From positions 4,273,006-4,337,005 of the forward strand of contig NC_092027.1 of the NCBI RefSeq assembly GCF_042242105.1: DNA of 64,000 nt. The letters are read 5' to 3'. Positions within the stretch are counted from its first letter, which is position 1. Each line of letters opens with the position of its first letter. A model generated the notes under the pieces. It saw only the letters and a program-made list of their open reading frames with translations. It was not told the DNA's origin and did no database searches. Origin of the DNA: Pempheris klunzingeri (taxonomy: Eukaryota > Chordata > Actinopteri > Acropomatiformes > Pempheridae). Shown in pieces: positions 35,126 to 45,200 of the stretch. The translations under genes and the position numbers were made by a program.

Positions 35126-35347
35126 CAGCATTCACACTAAAAATAAAATCGGATAACATTAGTGTGAATGCTGTTCAGCATTCACACTAATGTTATCCGA
35201 TTTTATTATTAGTGTGAATGCTGTTGGCAGCTTTCTACTAATAATAAAATCGGATAACATTAGTGTGAATGCTGTTGGCAGCTTTCTACTAATAATAAAA
35301 TCGGATAACAATAGTGTGAATGCTGCCAACAGCATTCACACTAATGG
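35126..35347. repeat. Nested inverted and 51-bp tandem repeat array upstream of znf706
   Basis: A core ATAAAATCGGATAACATTAG ending in TGTGAATGCTG occurs three times in direct orientation and once inverted. A half-motif CAGCATTCACACTAA lies at both ends. Units: 35126-35173 is a foldback with 15-bp arms; 35176-35223 is a foldback with the core inverted; 35224-35274 and 35275-35325 are two 51-bp direct copies differing at one base; 35326-35347 is a closing inverted half. The near-identity of the two 51-bp copies suggests recent duplication. Confidence 0.9.
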
Positions 35348-35377
35348 AAAAAAAAAAAAACCCACTGTCGCTCCGGA

Positions 35378-35391
35378 CCGGCAGGGGGCGC
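35378..35391 (+). promoter_or_regulatory. CTCF-like motif at the znf706 promoter
   Basis: CCGGCAGGGGGCGC matches the CTCF core CCASYAGRKGGCRS at 13 of 14 positions by eye. It lies directly after the foldback array and just upstream of the probable noncoding first exon of znf706. Confidence 0.5.
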
Positions 35392-35399
35392 TGTTGGTT

Positions 35400-35500
35400 T
35401 CTTCCACAGGCTTTAATGGTTACAACCCTTCTCTGGAGTTTCCTCTGGCATTCAAGAAAAGAGACCGACAAAAGAGCGAAGAGGGAGTCAAATCTCGAAG
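35400..35500 (+). other. znf706: Probable noncoding first exon of znf706
   Basis: A good donor (TCGAAG followed by GTAAAT at 35501) lies about 1.45 kb upstream of the acceptor of the first coding exon (CCTCGCAG ending at 36950). The exon lies in a TATA-less region with no start codon in conserved context. The exon 5' border is not defined by sequence. The donor choice is inference from its strength and position. Confidence 0.45.
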
Positions 35501-36950
35501 GTAAATCCGCCTTTAAACGAGCAGACAGGCGACTATTCAACAGTTACAGCTCATTTTGGTGGTGTTTAACAGCGGGTCGTGTCCGAAGCTGGTTTCTTTG
35601 TGCTGTATTTTAACGTCGTTGTATTGACTCACATGTAATGTTAGCTTCCCAAGCTAGCTTAGCTAACGGTGTTAGCAAGGCGGCGCCGGTTGACGCAAGG
35701 CCCGTTTGGGCGAAGCTTTCCGTTACACCGAATTTAATTAAATAATGGTTGAAACTACAGCTAATTTGAGTTAAAGGATTAACGTTATTAACCAATTAAC
35801 ACGTTACAGGTAATCAGTATCAATAAGCTGCCGCTAGACCAGATTCACGACGGCGCTACTGTTAACGGTGTCTTAACATGACGGATAATATCGTTTCACT
35901 GATGTTGATTTAACACGTGAAACCGAGAGATGAACCATTAAAAGTCTTAAATAAATCGGCTTCAGATGCCTCTAACAAGCAGCCAGTCTAATCCAGTGTT
36001 AAGGACAGTGGTAATGCTAACGTTAGCCTTCCTCCTTTAGCTCACAGCTTTATCTTACATGACCTCGTGCAGAAAATGAGACATTAAAAACTATTTTAGT
36101 GAGTTTAGCCTGTAAAGTTGTAACCTAATAGTTAATTTTCTAAGAGGAAACTGGCAGGATTCATTGGTAAACATTCAGTGGTTAACATCTGTTAAATGTG
36201 TACCTGATTAGTTGTAATAAACTAATAAAGAGAGCTGGTTGGTGATGCCCTGTTTTATTTTGTACTTCTGGCTAAAACAAGTTTATATTCAGTAATGTAA
36301 AGTTCAGTTGTCCTACTTCCCTCCATGAAGGTTTTACTGCTCAGCTCTTTGTGAAATGTACCAACAGAGGCTGCTGTCAGTGTTTCTAACATTTAGTCTT
36401 TGTGCTTTAGGAAATTGTAATTGTGAGAATCTTATTTTTCATTATACTTGGCGTTTTGTAGACTAAATGATTTATATCAGATAATAGAGCAGAACAACCT
36501 CACTTTAATGTGCATCACTGTTTATATCCCCCCTTGTGTGTGTTATCCCTAGTTTATACTTCCTCTTCTTTATATTGTACATACTTTTTATGTCCTATTT
36601 ATATCACTGTCCACTTATTTATTATTCATTGTTCTGTTTTTACTGCCCACTTGCTGCTGTGACATTGTGAATTTCCCCTCATATTATGTTATAAAATGTC
36701 TGTTAAACTAAACAGCATCACAACCTGCAGCCTCTAAAGTGGCTGTGAAGATGATTAAACAATCTATAACAGTTTCTACATATATTCAGTAATTACAAGA
36801 TTATATTAGAGTGTTAGTTTTAGTGCAGCGTACCTACTAAACTGACCTACTGGACTTTCTCATGATATCAGACAAGATATAATCTGACTTTTTACCGCTG
36901 GTATTAATGGCTGTTTCATGGTGAAGTTATATCTTTGGTTTTCCTCGCAG
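35501..36950 (+). other. znf706 5' UTR intron
   Basis: Noncoding. A LINE-tail-like segment is visible near 36525-36715 (CTTGCTGCTGTGACATTGTG then AATTTCCCC). Near 35640-35680 there is a run of GCTAGCTTAGCTAACG-type sequence common in fish noncoding DNA. No coding exon is seen. Confidence 0.5.
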
Positions 36951-36965
36951 GCAGAATCGAGGGCC

Positions 36966-38132
36966 ATGGCTCGTGGGCAGCAGAAGATTCAGTCCCAGCA
37001 GAAGAATGCCAAGAAGGCGGCAGAGAAGAAGAAAGGCCAGGCCGCTGATCAGAAGACTGCAGCGAAGGCCGCACTGGTCCACACCTGCCCCGTCTGCCGG
37101 GTTAGTGCAACACTGCCGCCAGATGTTTCCTACAGCTGAGAGCTGATCAGGCTTAGCTGGAGCTTGGAGGTCTTTTCACATGAATGTGTGATTCTTATCC
37201 ATTCGCTCTAAGGTTTCAATGATATGACAGCATTTATTTATTCATTTCATCAGGTGATTTAGTTTCACTGTGATTACTTCATTACAGTCAGCCACATGTG
37301 CCACAGCTGGAAAAAATGAAATGTATGTTGAGGCATGAAACTGATTTTGTAAAGCAGGTTGAGATCTCACCCGGAACTTAAATGAATTAGTAAAAGATGT
37401 TTTTTTTTATTTTATTAATTTGGCTCAAGTTCAAATCCAAAGTAGAAGACAAAAGTTATGTAGTCATTTTCTGTACGGCTACATTGAACTGTTCTTTTTT
37501 TTTTTTTATTCATAAAAAAGAGGGAACTTTATTTATCTTGAAGGAAATTTCTGTGCAGCAGTTGCAGTTTAAAATAGGAAAACTTAAGCGTTATGAGTGT
37601 ATTATCTAAAGAGTATTTTCTTGACAGACTCATGAAATAAGGTATTTGGCGAGGCCACCTTTGGTACTGCAAAATTTAAAATTTTTAATGTTTGGGAATA
37701 TATAAATTAGAGTATTTTCTTGATTGATTTATTTCTGGAAACTCTCAGAAGATATTAAACTTATAATATCTTATATATTAATTTTGCAGTAGTGAAGGTG
37801 GCATCGCCAAACACCATGTTTCATTAGTCCCAAATTTATTATACGTGACAAAGATAAGCAGCAAATCCTCATGTTTGAGTGGTTAAAATAAGAATTGTTG
37901 GTATTTTTGCCAGAAAAATGACTTTAAATGATTAATTATCAAAGTACTTGCAGATAAATAAATAAACCACATGAGGAAGTTGTTACCACAAGATAAAACA
38001 CATTGAAATCACAGTTCTTTGTTTTATTTCCTTCAGACGCAGATGCCGGACCCGAAGACCTTCAAGCAGCACTTTGAGAGCAAACACCCCAAGTCCCCCA
38101 TGCCTCCTGAGCTGGCCGACGTTCAGGCGTGA
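36966..38132 (+). CDS. znf706: Zinc finger protein 706 (complete, 76 aa, two coding exons)
   Basis: Coding exons are 36966-37100 (45 codons, donor GTTAGT) and 38037-38132 (31 codons plus TGA), phase 0 junction. The product is 76 aa, the length of human ZNF706. It has a basic, Lys/Gln/Ala-rich N-terminus (MARGQQKIQSQQKNAKK, then KKKGQAADQK) and one C2H2 finger, HTCPVCR-TQMPDPKTFKQHFESKH, whose two cysteines and two histidines are present. It ends ELADVQA. The gene is nearly invariant in vertebrates. The human protein is reported as a nuclear factor limiting self-renewal/KLF4 expression, and the serf-like N-terminus has been linked to protein aggregation; neither role is provable here. The ATG lies 15 nt after the acceptor at 36950 in GGGCCATGG, a good Kozak context. 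The intron carries a long inverted-repeat element. Confidence 0.97.
37632..37824. mobile_element. 193-bp element with 45-bp terminal inverted repeats in znf706 intron
   Basis: The left arm 37632-37676 (starts ATGAAATAAGGTATTTGGCG) and the reverse complement of the right arm 37780-37824 (ATGAAACATGGTGTTTGGCG) agree at 38 of 45 positions by hand alignment. About 103 bases of AT-rich DNA separate the arms. The form is that of a MITE or foldback element. A clear target-site duplication is not visible. In the znf706 pre-mRNA it would fold into a long hairpin. Confidence 0.7.
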
Positions 38133-38750
38133 AGAACTGCAGACTGGACAGGACCTCGGTAAGGCCGACTGTACTTCTTCCTCTTGAACTGCTGCTTTTA
38201 TGAAACCTCTGAATATTTGTAACCTCCCCCTCCCTGTAGATTTGGTGTAATCAAGGTGCCACCAAAATAATACCAGAAACGGCTTTTTAGATTCACCAAA
38301 TGTTCTGCTTTTTGTACAATGAACAGTAAATATTTAAAAAAAGAAACTGAGGGTTTTTGCAAGCTCACTTAATATTTTTTTTTATAAACATAATACTAAA
38401 AAACAACAAAAACTGTCACTTACAGATACACAGTGACCACGGACTAAACGTTGAATCACAGCGCCTGAAGGATGACAAACACTGGGACCCGTCAGTATTC
38501 ATGGACAGCGGGTTGGGGCAGAGGGAGGGATGTGTGGATGTGCTGTGAACGTACATGTGTGTTTGTATAAGAGAAAACAATAACGACGGGGCAAAAGTAC
38601 ACCAGCACCCCATTTTTATATTTATTATGTACAACTACCTTGTTATTCCAGATGGGGGAGGGGACCGGCAAGACTGCCTGCTAACACTGAATAAAATTAT
38701 GTTGTGACTAATTACTGGGAGATGTGATAAGTCAGTAGGGAAGTAAAGAA
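38133..38750 (+). other. znf706: znf706 3' UTR with probable short intron
   Basis: After the stop, a strong donor CTCG|GTAAGG at 38159 and an acceptor CTCCCTGTAG ending at 38239 suggest an 81-nt intron inside the 3' UTR, 26 nt after the stop. That is too close to trigger nonsense-mediated decay. The downstream block around 38240-38350 (TTTGGTGTAATCAAGGTGCC) looks like conserved znf706 3' UTR. A candidate poly(A) signal AATAAA lies near 38689. Confidence 0.5.
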
Positions 38751-38885
38751 TAATACGGTTGACTGTATGACTAGCTAACAGCTGGCTGTACTTAGTTTGA
38801 GAGGAATAGACGGCCCATTTCAGACCCCCTCTGTAGATCGCATCACTCATCCACAGTGGACGTGGCACTGCTGTTGGGTTCAAAC

Positions 38886-39158
38886 TAGGGCTGCAACTAA
38901 TGATTGTTTTCATTGTCCATCAATCTAGATAACTTTCTCGCTTAAATCAATAATTTGTTTGGTCTGTAAAATGGTGAAAAATGTCAATCAGTGTTTCCTG
39001 AAGCCCTCAAATGTCTTGATTTGTCCAAAATCCAAAGATATTCAGTTAAGTCACAGAGAAACCAGAAAATATTCACATTGAAGAAGCTGGAATCAGAGGA
39101 TTTTGACTTTGATTAAATATTCAACAGCTAATCGATGTACCTTATCGTTGCAGCTCTA
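38886..39158. mobile_element. Nonautonomous hAT-type MITE with intact target-site duplication
   Basis: The termini are TAGGGCTGCAAC and GTTGCAGCTCTA (11 of 12 matching as inverted repeats). They are flanked on both sides by the same 8 bp, GTTCAAAC, at 38878-38885 and 39159-39166. An 8-bp duplication with TAGGG-like ends is the hAT signature. The interior (TTTGGTCTGTAAAATGGTGA, CAGAAAATATTCACATTGAA) matches an abundant teleost family. The element is 273 bp and encodes nothing. It lies between the convergent 3' ends of znf706 and bmp8a. Confidence 0.85.
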
Positions 39159-39579
39159 GTTCAAACTTTAACTCCAGTCAGCTTGTTTCCCCCTGGGCAG
39201 AGGGTATTCACATCAGTGCAAACCCTCCAGATAGAAGATAAAACGATTGGCCTCTTAAAATTACTAAAAGCCCTTTTGTGTAATTTCAGGATTCATGGTT
39301 GTCCATAAAAACACAGAATATTAATAGAAGCTATTTTTTGTCCAGTGAGACAGACGGACTCCACAGCTGCTGCTCCACAGGCGTCCACACTCAGAAACAC
39401 CTCACAACAGTACCTCATGTTAAGACCACACAGAAAGTCTCATCGCACTCTTTTTGTTTCCAGGTCCCTCTTTTGCTCATTTTAATGTCGACCTCAACAC
39501 CTTCTTGGCAATAACATCATCTTTGTCCCAGTTTATTCTGAAAATGAAGCTTAACACATTTCTGCTAAATCCCCTCTAA

Positions 39580-39627
39580 CACACACACACACACACACTC
39601 TCACACACACACACACAAACACACACA
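39580..39627 (+). repeat. (CA)n microsatellite
   Basis: An interrupted CA dinucleotide run in the znf706-bmp8a intergenic DNA. The rest of 39170-39990 shows no gene. Confidence 0.9.
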
Positions 39628-39993
39628 GCGCTTATTGATGCTTTCAGCTCATCGGTTTGGTTGTTCATTGACTGAAGAAACTGTTAAGTCGCCCCAAAGA
39701 GAAATTTGTTCAGCCAAAGTGATAAATCCCTGTTCTTCTTGGTTCTTCATACATTCACTTGCAGGAAAAACTTCACTAATTTGTTTTCACTATACTTTTT
39801 TTTTTTTTTAACCCTTTTCAATAAATTGAACGATGTATTTAATGTGAACGGTCTTCAGTTGATTCTGTTTACACGACACGACGAGACGAGAGACGTGACG
39901 TCCTCATGGATTAATTCCATCAGTCATTTATTTTTATTGGTGGAAGATTCTCCTTTTATCCTACGACCACAAGTCAAGAGGAAGTAAATGGTT

Positions 39994-39999
39994 TTTATT
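39994..39999 (-). terminator. Candidate bmp8a poly(A) signal
   Basis: The minus strand reads AATAAA here, about 540 nt after the bmp8a stop codon. A further AATAAA lies at about 39930 on the minus strand. This gives a compact bmp8a 3' UTR. Usage is inference. Confidence 0.4.
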
Positions 40000-40541
40000 G
40001 GTTCAATACAATTTGACATTTTCTCTTCATATAGATTTTGTGTTGCTGCTGTTAAATGTCTTTTTTGTAGAAAAAAAAAAAAGGCATCACGAATGGCATG
40101 TCCTGCCATCCAATATCATTTGCCATTTAAACCTGTCTATAAAAACTAAATCTATATTAATTTGTTATTAATTCCATGTGGTTGGCAGTATTGTACATTT
40201 CAGGTCAAACGTGTGTCGCTCACATTCATGCAGAGTGACGTGCGGCTGTTTATCCTGAGGACCAGCTGACTGTCAGGACTTAAACTTAATTTAAAACAAT
40301 GCAAAGCCTCTGAGCAAAGGTTGAAATCTTTCTGTCTTTGAATTTGGAAAATTGATTAAAGCCAATTGGTCACTGATCCTAATTCAGACCTGTTTAATTA
40401 GATATCTGGTGCGTTCGTCAACCAGCGTATTCGCCAACATTAAAGGTTTCTGCTGAGTTCACGGCTGAAGGAAAAGAATGTGTGGATTCTTTCTGCTGGA
40501 CTCGGCTCCCTTCAGCGTCCCGGCTCGACCTGTGTCGGCTC

Positions 40542-42172
40542 TCATAGACACCCGCAGGTCTTCACCACCATGTTACGGTGCTTCTTGAGGATGACGTTGT
40601 TGTTGTCGTCGTAGAAGAGGACGGAGATCGGGCTGAGCTTCGTGGGGGCGCAACACGCTTTGGGAACCTCATCAGGCTTCAGGAGGTGGACCTGCCCCAG
40701 GAGAAAGAAACTCAGTTAATATTTACAGCTCAGGTGTTTCACTGCAGTCCTCCTACACTGAGCTGATGTGGAAGAAGAACTAAAAGTTCTGTTGCACAAA
40801 TTTGGTTACTAGTCTTTGAAATCATTGGATCATTTGACCTCTTTGGGCTCCAGACGTTTGAGGGGAAGTTAGTCTTTAGTGCTCACATCTCATGACAAGA
40901 GACACAAACTGTACACTGTTAATTAAAAATCATACAGGACTGATTTAATGTAGAACACTTTATTGCTAATGTATAATTTATTTATTTTAAATAAATGTTG
41001 ATTAAAAAAGGTTTCACATAAGGTGAGGCAGAAATGACTACTAAACTGGACAAATAGGAAAAGTCTCTTCATACCAGATATTAGTGTTTCTCTTTTACAT
41101 TTAAGGATATTTTCAGTTTTTAATCGTATCATAACAGTGTGGTACTAAATGAGCAATGTTTAACGTTCCTCTATTTTACAGTAACTTGACAGTAAAATAA
41201 TAATGTTAAGTCAGCTGTTCAGTTGAACAACAGTCACAGACTATATAAGTAGTGGCCGTAGTCGCTGTGACGTCACCTGCTGGTATAAAAGTGTTCACTA
41301 AGGTAATAAACAGGGAGAAGTCGGCTCGTCTTCTCATAGATGTTCATACAATCTGACAACCGCAGAGTTTCCCCCTTCTGGCCTTTAGAAAGAATGCAGG
41401 TTTGAGCACCAACTTTTCATACCCTGAAGCTACATCCACTTCTTTTACGGGAGCTCTCAGTGCAGGTGACATGGAGGAAAGTTAAACCTCATTCATTTGT
41501 GTTTACTACCCACAATGCAATGATACAAAGCTGGTTTGAAAATAGGCCTGTGGAGTAAACCTTCAGTTGTAGTAGAGGTTTGTCCTATTTGTCAAGTTTA
41601 GTGATACATTTTGGTATCGATTCAAAGCCCCTGCGTCACATAAAGCTATTGGGGGGGAAAACAATCATAAATGTTTCATTAAATACTAAAATACAAGAAG
41701 CCCTAAAATCCAGATGAAAAGGAGCGGCCGGTGTAGTAATAATTTCTAGTATTGATTTCGGGTCACTGCCATAGAAACTATTATTTTTATAGAAAATCCA
41801 TGACTTGTTTCCTTAATAATGTGAAATACAAAAAGCACTAAAATCCAGACGTGTTACTGGAAAACTATTAAGAAAACAGATCATTTTCTATAAAAATAAT
41901 CCCGTATGGCCTGTGTAGTTCTAATATATAATAGTATAGCCTCACATTACATAGAAGCTACTGGAAGAAAATCATGAATTTTTCCATGAAAATGTTCATA
42001 AAAAATACCAGAAGTACTAAAGTCCAACATAAAGTGTCCTACTGTCCTGCTGCAGTCACAGTTAATGGTTTTCATTCACTGACTTTTCCATAGAAATATG
42101 AACGTAAAATTCACCACATTATGAATACTTTTACATTTGTACACAACATTTAAAGCAGCATAAGGGTTAAAA

Positions 42173-42240
<68 letters not shown>

Positions 42241-45200
42241 TCACTGTACTGACCACTTGCTGGATGAGGGCGTGGTTTGTGGCGTTCATGCAGGAGCCCA
42301 GAGGATAAAAACACTCTCCGTCGCAGTAGTAAGCCGAGTATCCAGTGGGGGCCAAAACCCAGTCCTGAACGACAGGAACACGTTCATGATTGATCTAATT
42401 AACGTTATTAGATTTTACCACCATATAATGTGACATAAGATGAGGAAGCGTCTGTTCACCGTCAGTATTGTAACTACCATTAAGTAACTTTTGAATAAAA
42501 GCTATTAATAATAATAATAAATTCTGTTTATAAAGTCACTAAGTGCTTTACATGGTTAAAACAGTTCAGGACATGTGGTGAACTAAATATTAGATATTTA
42601 AGATCTGATCTTATACTTGAAATAAAAGGAGTATTACAACAGTTTAAAAATACTATTAGTCCTGCTTTTAAAATCATACATAAGTAATTAAGCACATAAG
42701 CATCATAATATATCTGGAAGTGTTAAAAGTAAAAGTACGCTTTATGCAAAATAAAACACATCTCAGGAAAATAATCATCCCAGTGGATTAATTATTGCTA
42801 AAGGTCATTTTAAGGACTTTCTATGCCGCCTGGTAGCTTCGTCTATAACATCAGTTATATGTTCAGTCTGTCTGATGATCTCTGCTCTGCTCAGCATGAA
42901 TTATGTGTGACTCTGACATCCAACCCCCTAAAAATCCTCGACTTCTCCCTGCTGCACTTCTTCGCCATATAGTCCAGTTTGAATCAATGCAAGTGAGCCA
43001 CAACACTGTTACATGTAACGTCCCCTGCGCTCATATTTTGGGATGTGGATCCACTGATGGCTACTTTGCCTCTAAAGCCGTCTGGAGCTGGAAGAACAAC
43101 AGGTGCTTGTTCACACTACATAGGGTTGAAAACCTGCGAAATGATCCTTTAAGAGTGATTCTTAGAGGTTCTATGAATGCAGATTATAATATTATGACAC
43201 AATATTAACACTAAGACGGAAGTTTCTTTAGTTTCACTGGTTCCCACCTTTAAGACAAACACACTGTGATGAATCATTTCAGCCCCAGAAAACAAAATCC
43301 TCTACTAAATATACAGTGTGGAGAAAAACAGACTTGAACTGTGAGCTGACCTTCCATCCGAGGTCACTGAAGCTGACGTACAGCTCGTGTTTTTTACAGG
43401 GCTGACCTCCGCTGTTAGCAGGACTCCGATCTGAACAGAGAAGAAAGAAACATTCAGGAGAATCAGATTCACACTGATAAAACTGAAAACGATTAAAGGT
43501 CCCATATTCTGTTCGTACGATTAGAGCGAGTTCATAACATCGGCGGGCAGCGAGGTGGATTCAGGAGATTTTCTTTGGCTTATGACATCACAAAGGGAGT
43601 CAAATCTAAACCATGTGTTTTCATACACGTTTATCTGGCTCTCAGCACACCAGGGACACATATTCATGTTGAAAAGACATTAACGAGTGCATCTTGCAGA
43701 ATATAGGACCTTTAAATCCGTAACTTTTCTATATATTTTTAAGTTTTAAATAGATGAACTTCACGAAACACAATCGTAGCATCATATCTCAGTAAGTCCC
43801 CTTCAGTTTTTTTAAAAATTCAAAATGTAAAAGTATGCATGAATTAATATCCACATAATTTTTAAAAAATATGAAATGTCTTAATTTTATTCATTTCGTC
43901 ATAGATTTTATAAAAGGAACCACAGAGGTCCTTACTTAAGGACATTTAATACCAGATAAAAATAATTTAAAATCCCAGAATCATTTCAGACACAATCATT
44001 TGGGTGTTTTAACGTTAAAGCGTTGAATTCAGAGCTGTTGTTCCTGAGCCTCACTGTGGATGCTGGGGACCGGCAGGTCGTATTTGGGTTTCTTCCTGCG
44101 GGGATGTGGCTTGACAGCTCGCGGCGGCCGACACGGGACCTGACTCTCCCTGAAAAAGGTCACCATGAAGGGTTGCTTGGAGCGGGGACCCCGGCGTCCC
44201 ACCAGCCCGATCCAGCCTGCAGACAGGGAGCGGTCTGGGAGAGGATACGGAAACATGAACAGAGATGAAGTGAAGTTCAGACAGTTCTGCTACTTTGAAC
44301 CACTACATGAAGTGGTTCAAAGTAGCTCACTACACTGATCTTAAGAGGCGGGTGGATCTGTGGTGTTGTGCGGCCCGGCGGTCACCCACCCTCCTCTGTC
44401 TCCACGTAGAGACGGATGCCCAGGTTGCTGCGGGGGTGGAGGAGCCAGTGGTTGGAGGCCGAGGTGACGTCGAAGGCGAGCCAGCCCTCCTGTCCTGCAG
44501 GCACGGACTGCATGTCCAGCAGCACCAGCTCTGGCTCTCTGAGACGGAGAGTAAAGTTTGATCAAACCGTCCAACTTGAGAAGAATCTTTCATGTTTACT
44601 TCAACTCAAACTTTTCAATAAAAGCTGTTTATTAGAATACCAAAAATACTTTAGATCTTTGTTCGCTCTCTTTGGTGACATCAGTAACTGCAGGTGTGTT
44701 TTTGGACCTCGCTGTCCAGAGAAAACTGTGTCGCCTGTGTGACGTGTAATAAGAGTGAGTCGTGTTAGCTCTACCTATCCTCTCTGGGTCACTAAGAGGA
44801 TGTAACACCCCTTAAATATCACAGCTCTGATCTCTCAGTGCACACAAGCAATTTTTCTTCATATCCTCACCCCAGATTTACTGGGAGGGGTCAAAGGGCG
44901 GCTCAGCTACAGGCAAGCATCTCAGATCTTTTGGGAATTCGTTGTTTTGTTTTTTAAAACTAAAGGTCAGTGTACAGTTGTATAAAGTCTCACTGTAATG
45001 ACAATAATAAGAATAATAACACACTGTATTTATAGATGGCTTAATAAAGTTACAGAGCAACTTGAAAACATAAAGAAAGTGTAGACTGGAGGAAACCTGT
45101 GTCTGTTCTCTCGTTGGATCTCGTAGACGGAGATGTGAAGCGTTCGGTTGGCCCTCTGGCCCATCGTCAGCGTCTTATAGATACGAAACTCTGCTGCCGT

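Noticed and set aside
35190..35504. 104-codon open frame with a repeated 17-residue unit
   Set aside because: The protein repeat is only the 51-bp DNA tandem read in one frame. The array is upstream of znf706 and has no start context or conservation that I can see.
42167..42433. Open frames rich in Val-Cys or Thr-His repeats (also near 20.9, 47.0, 57.7, 58.7 and 62.5 kb)
   Set aside because: These are translations of GT/CA microsatellites and carry no coding signal, apart from the bmp8a exon 6 overlap.
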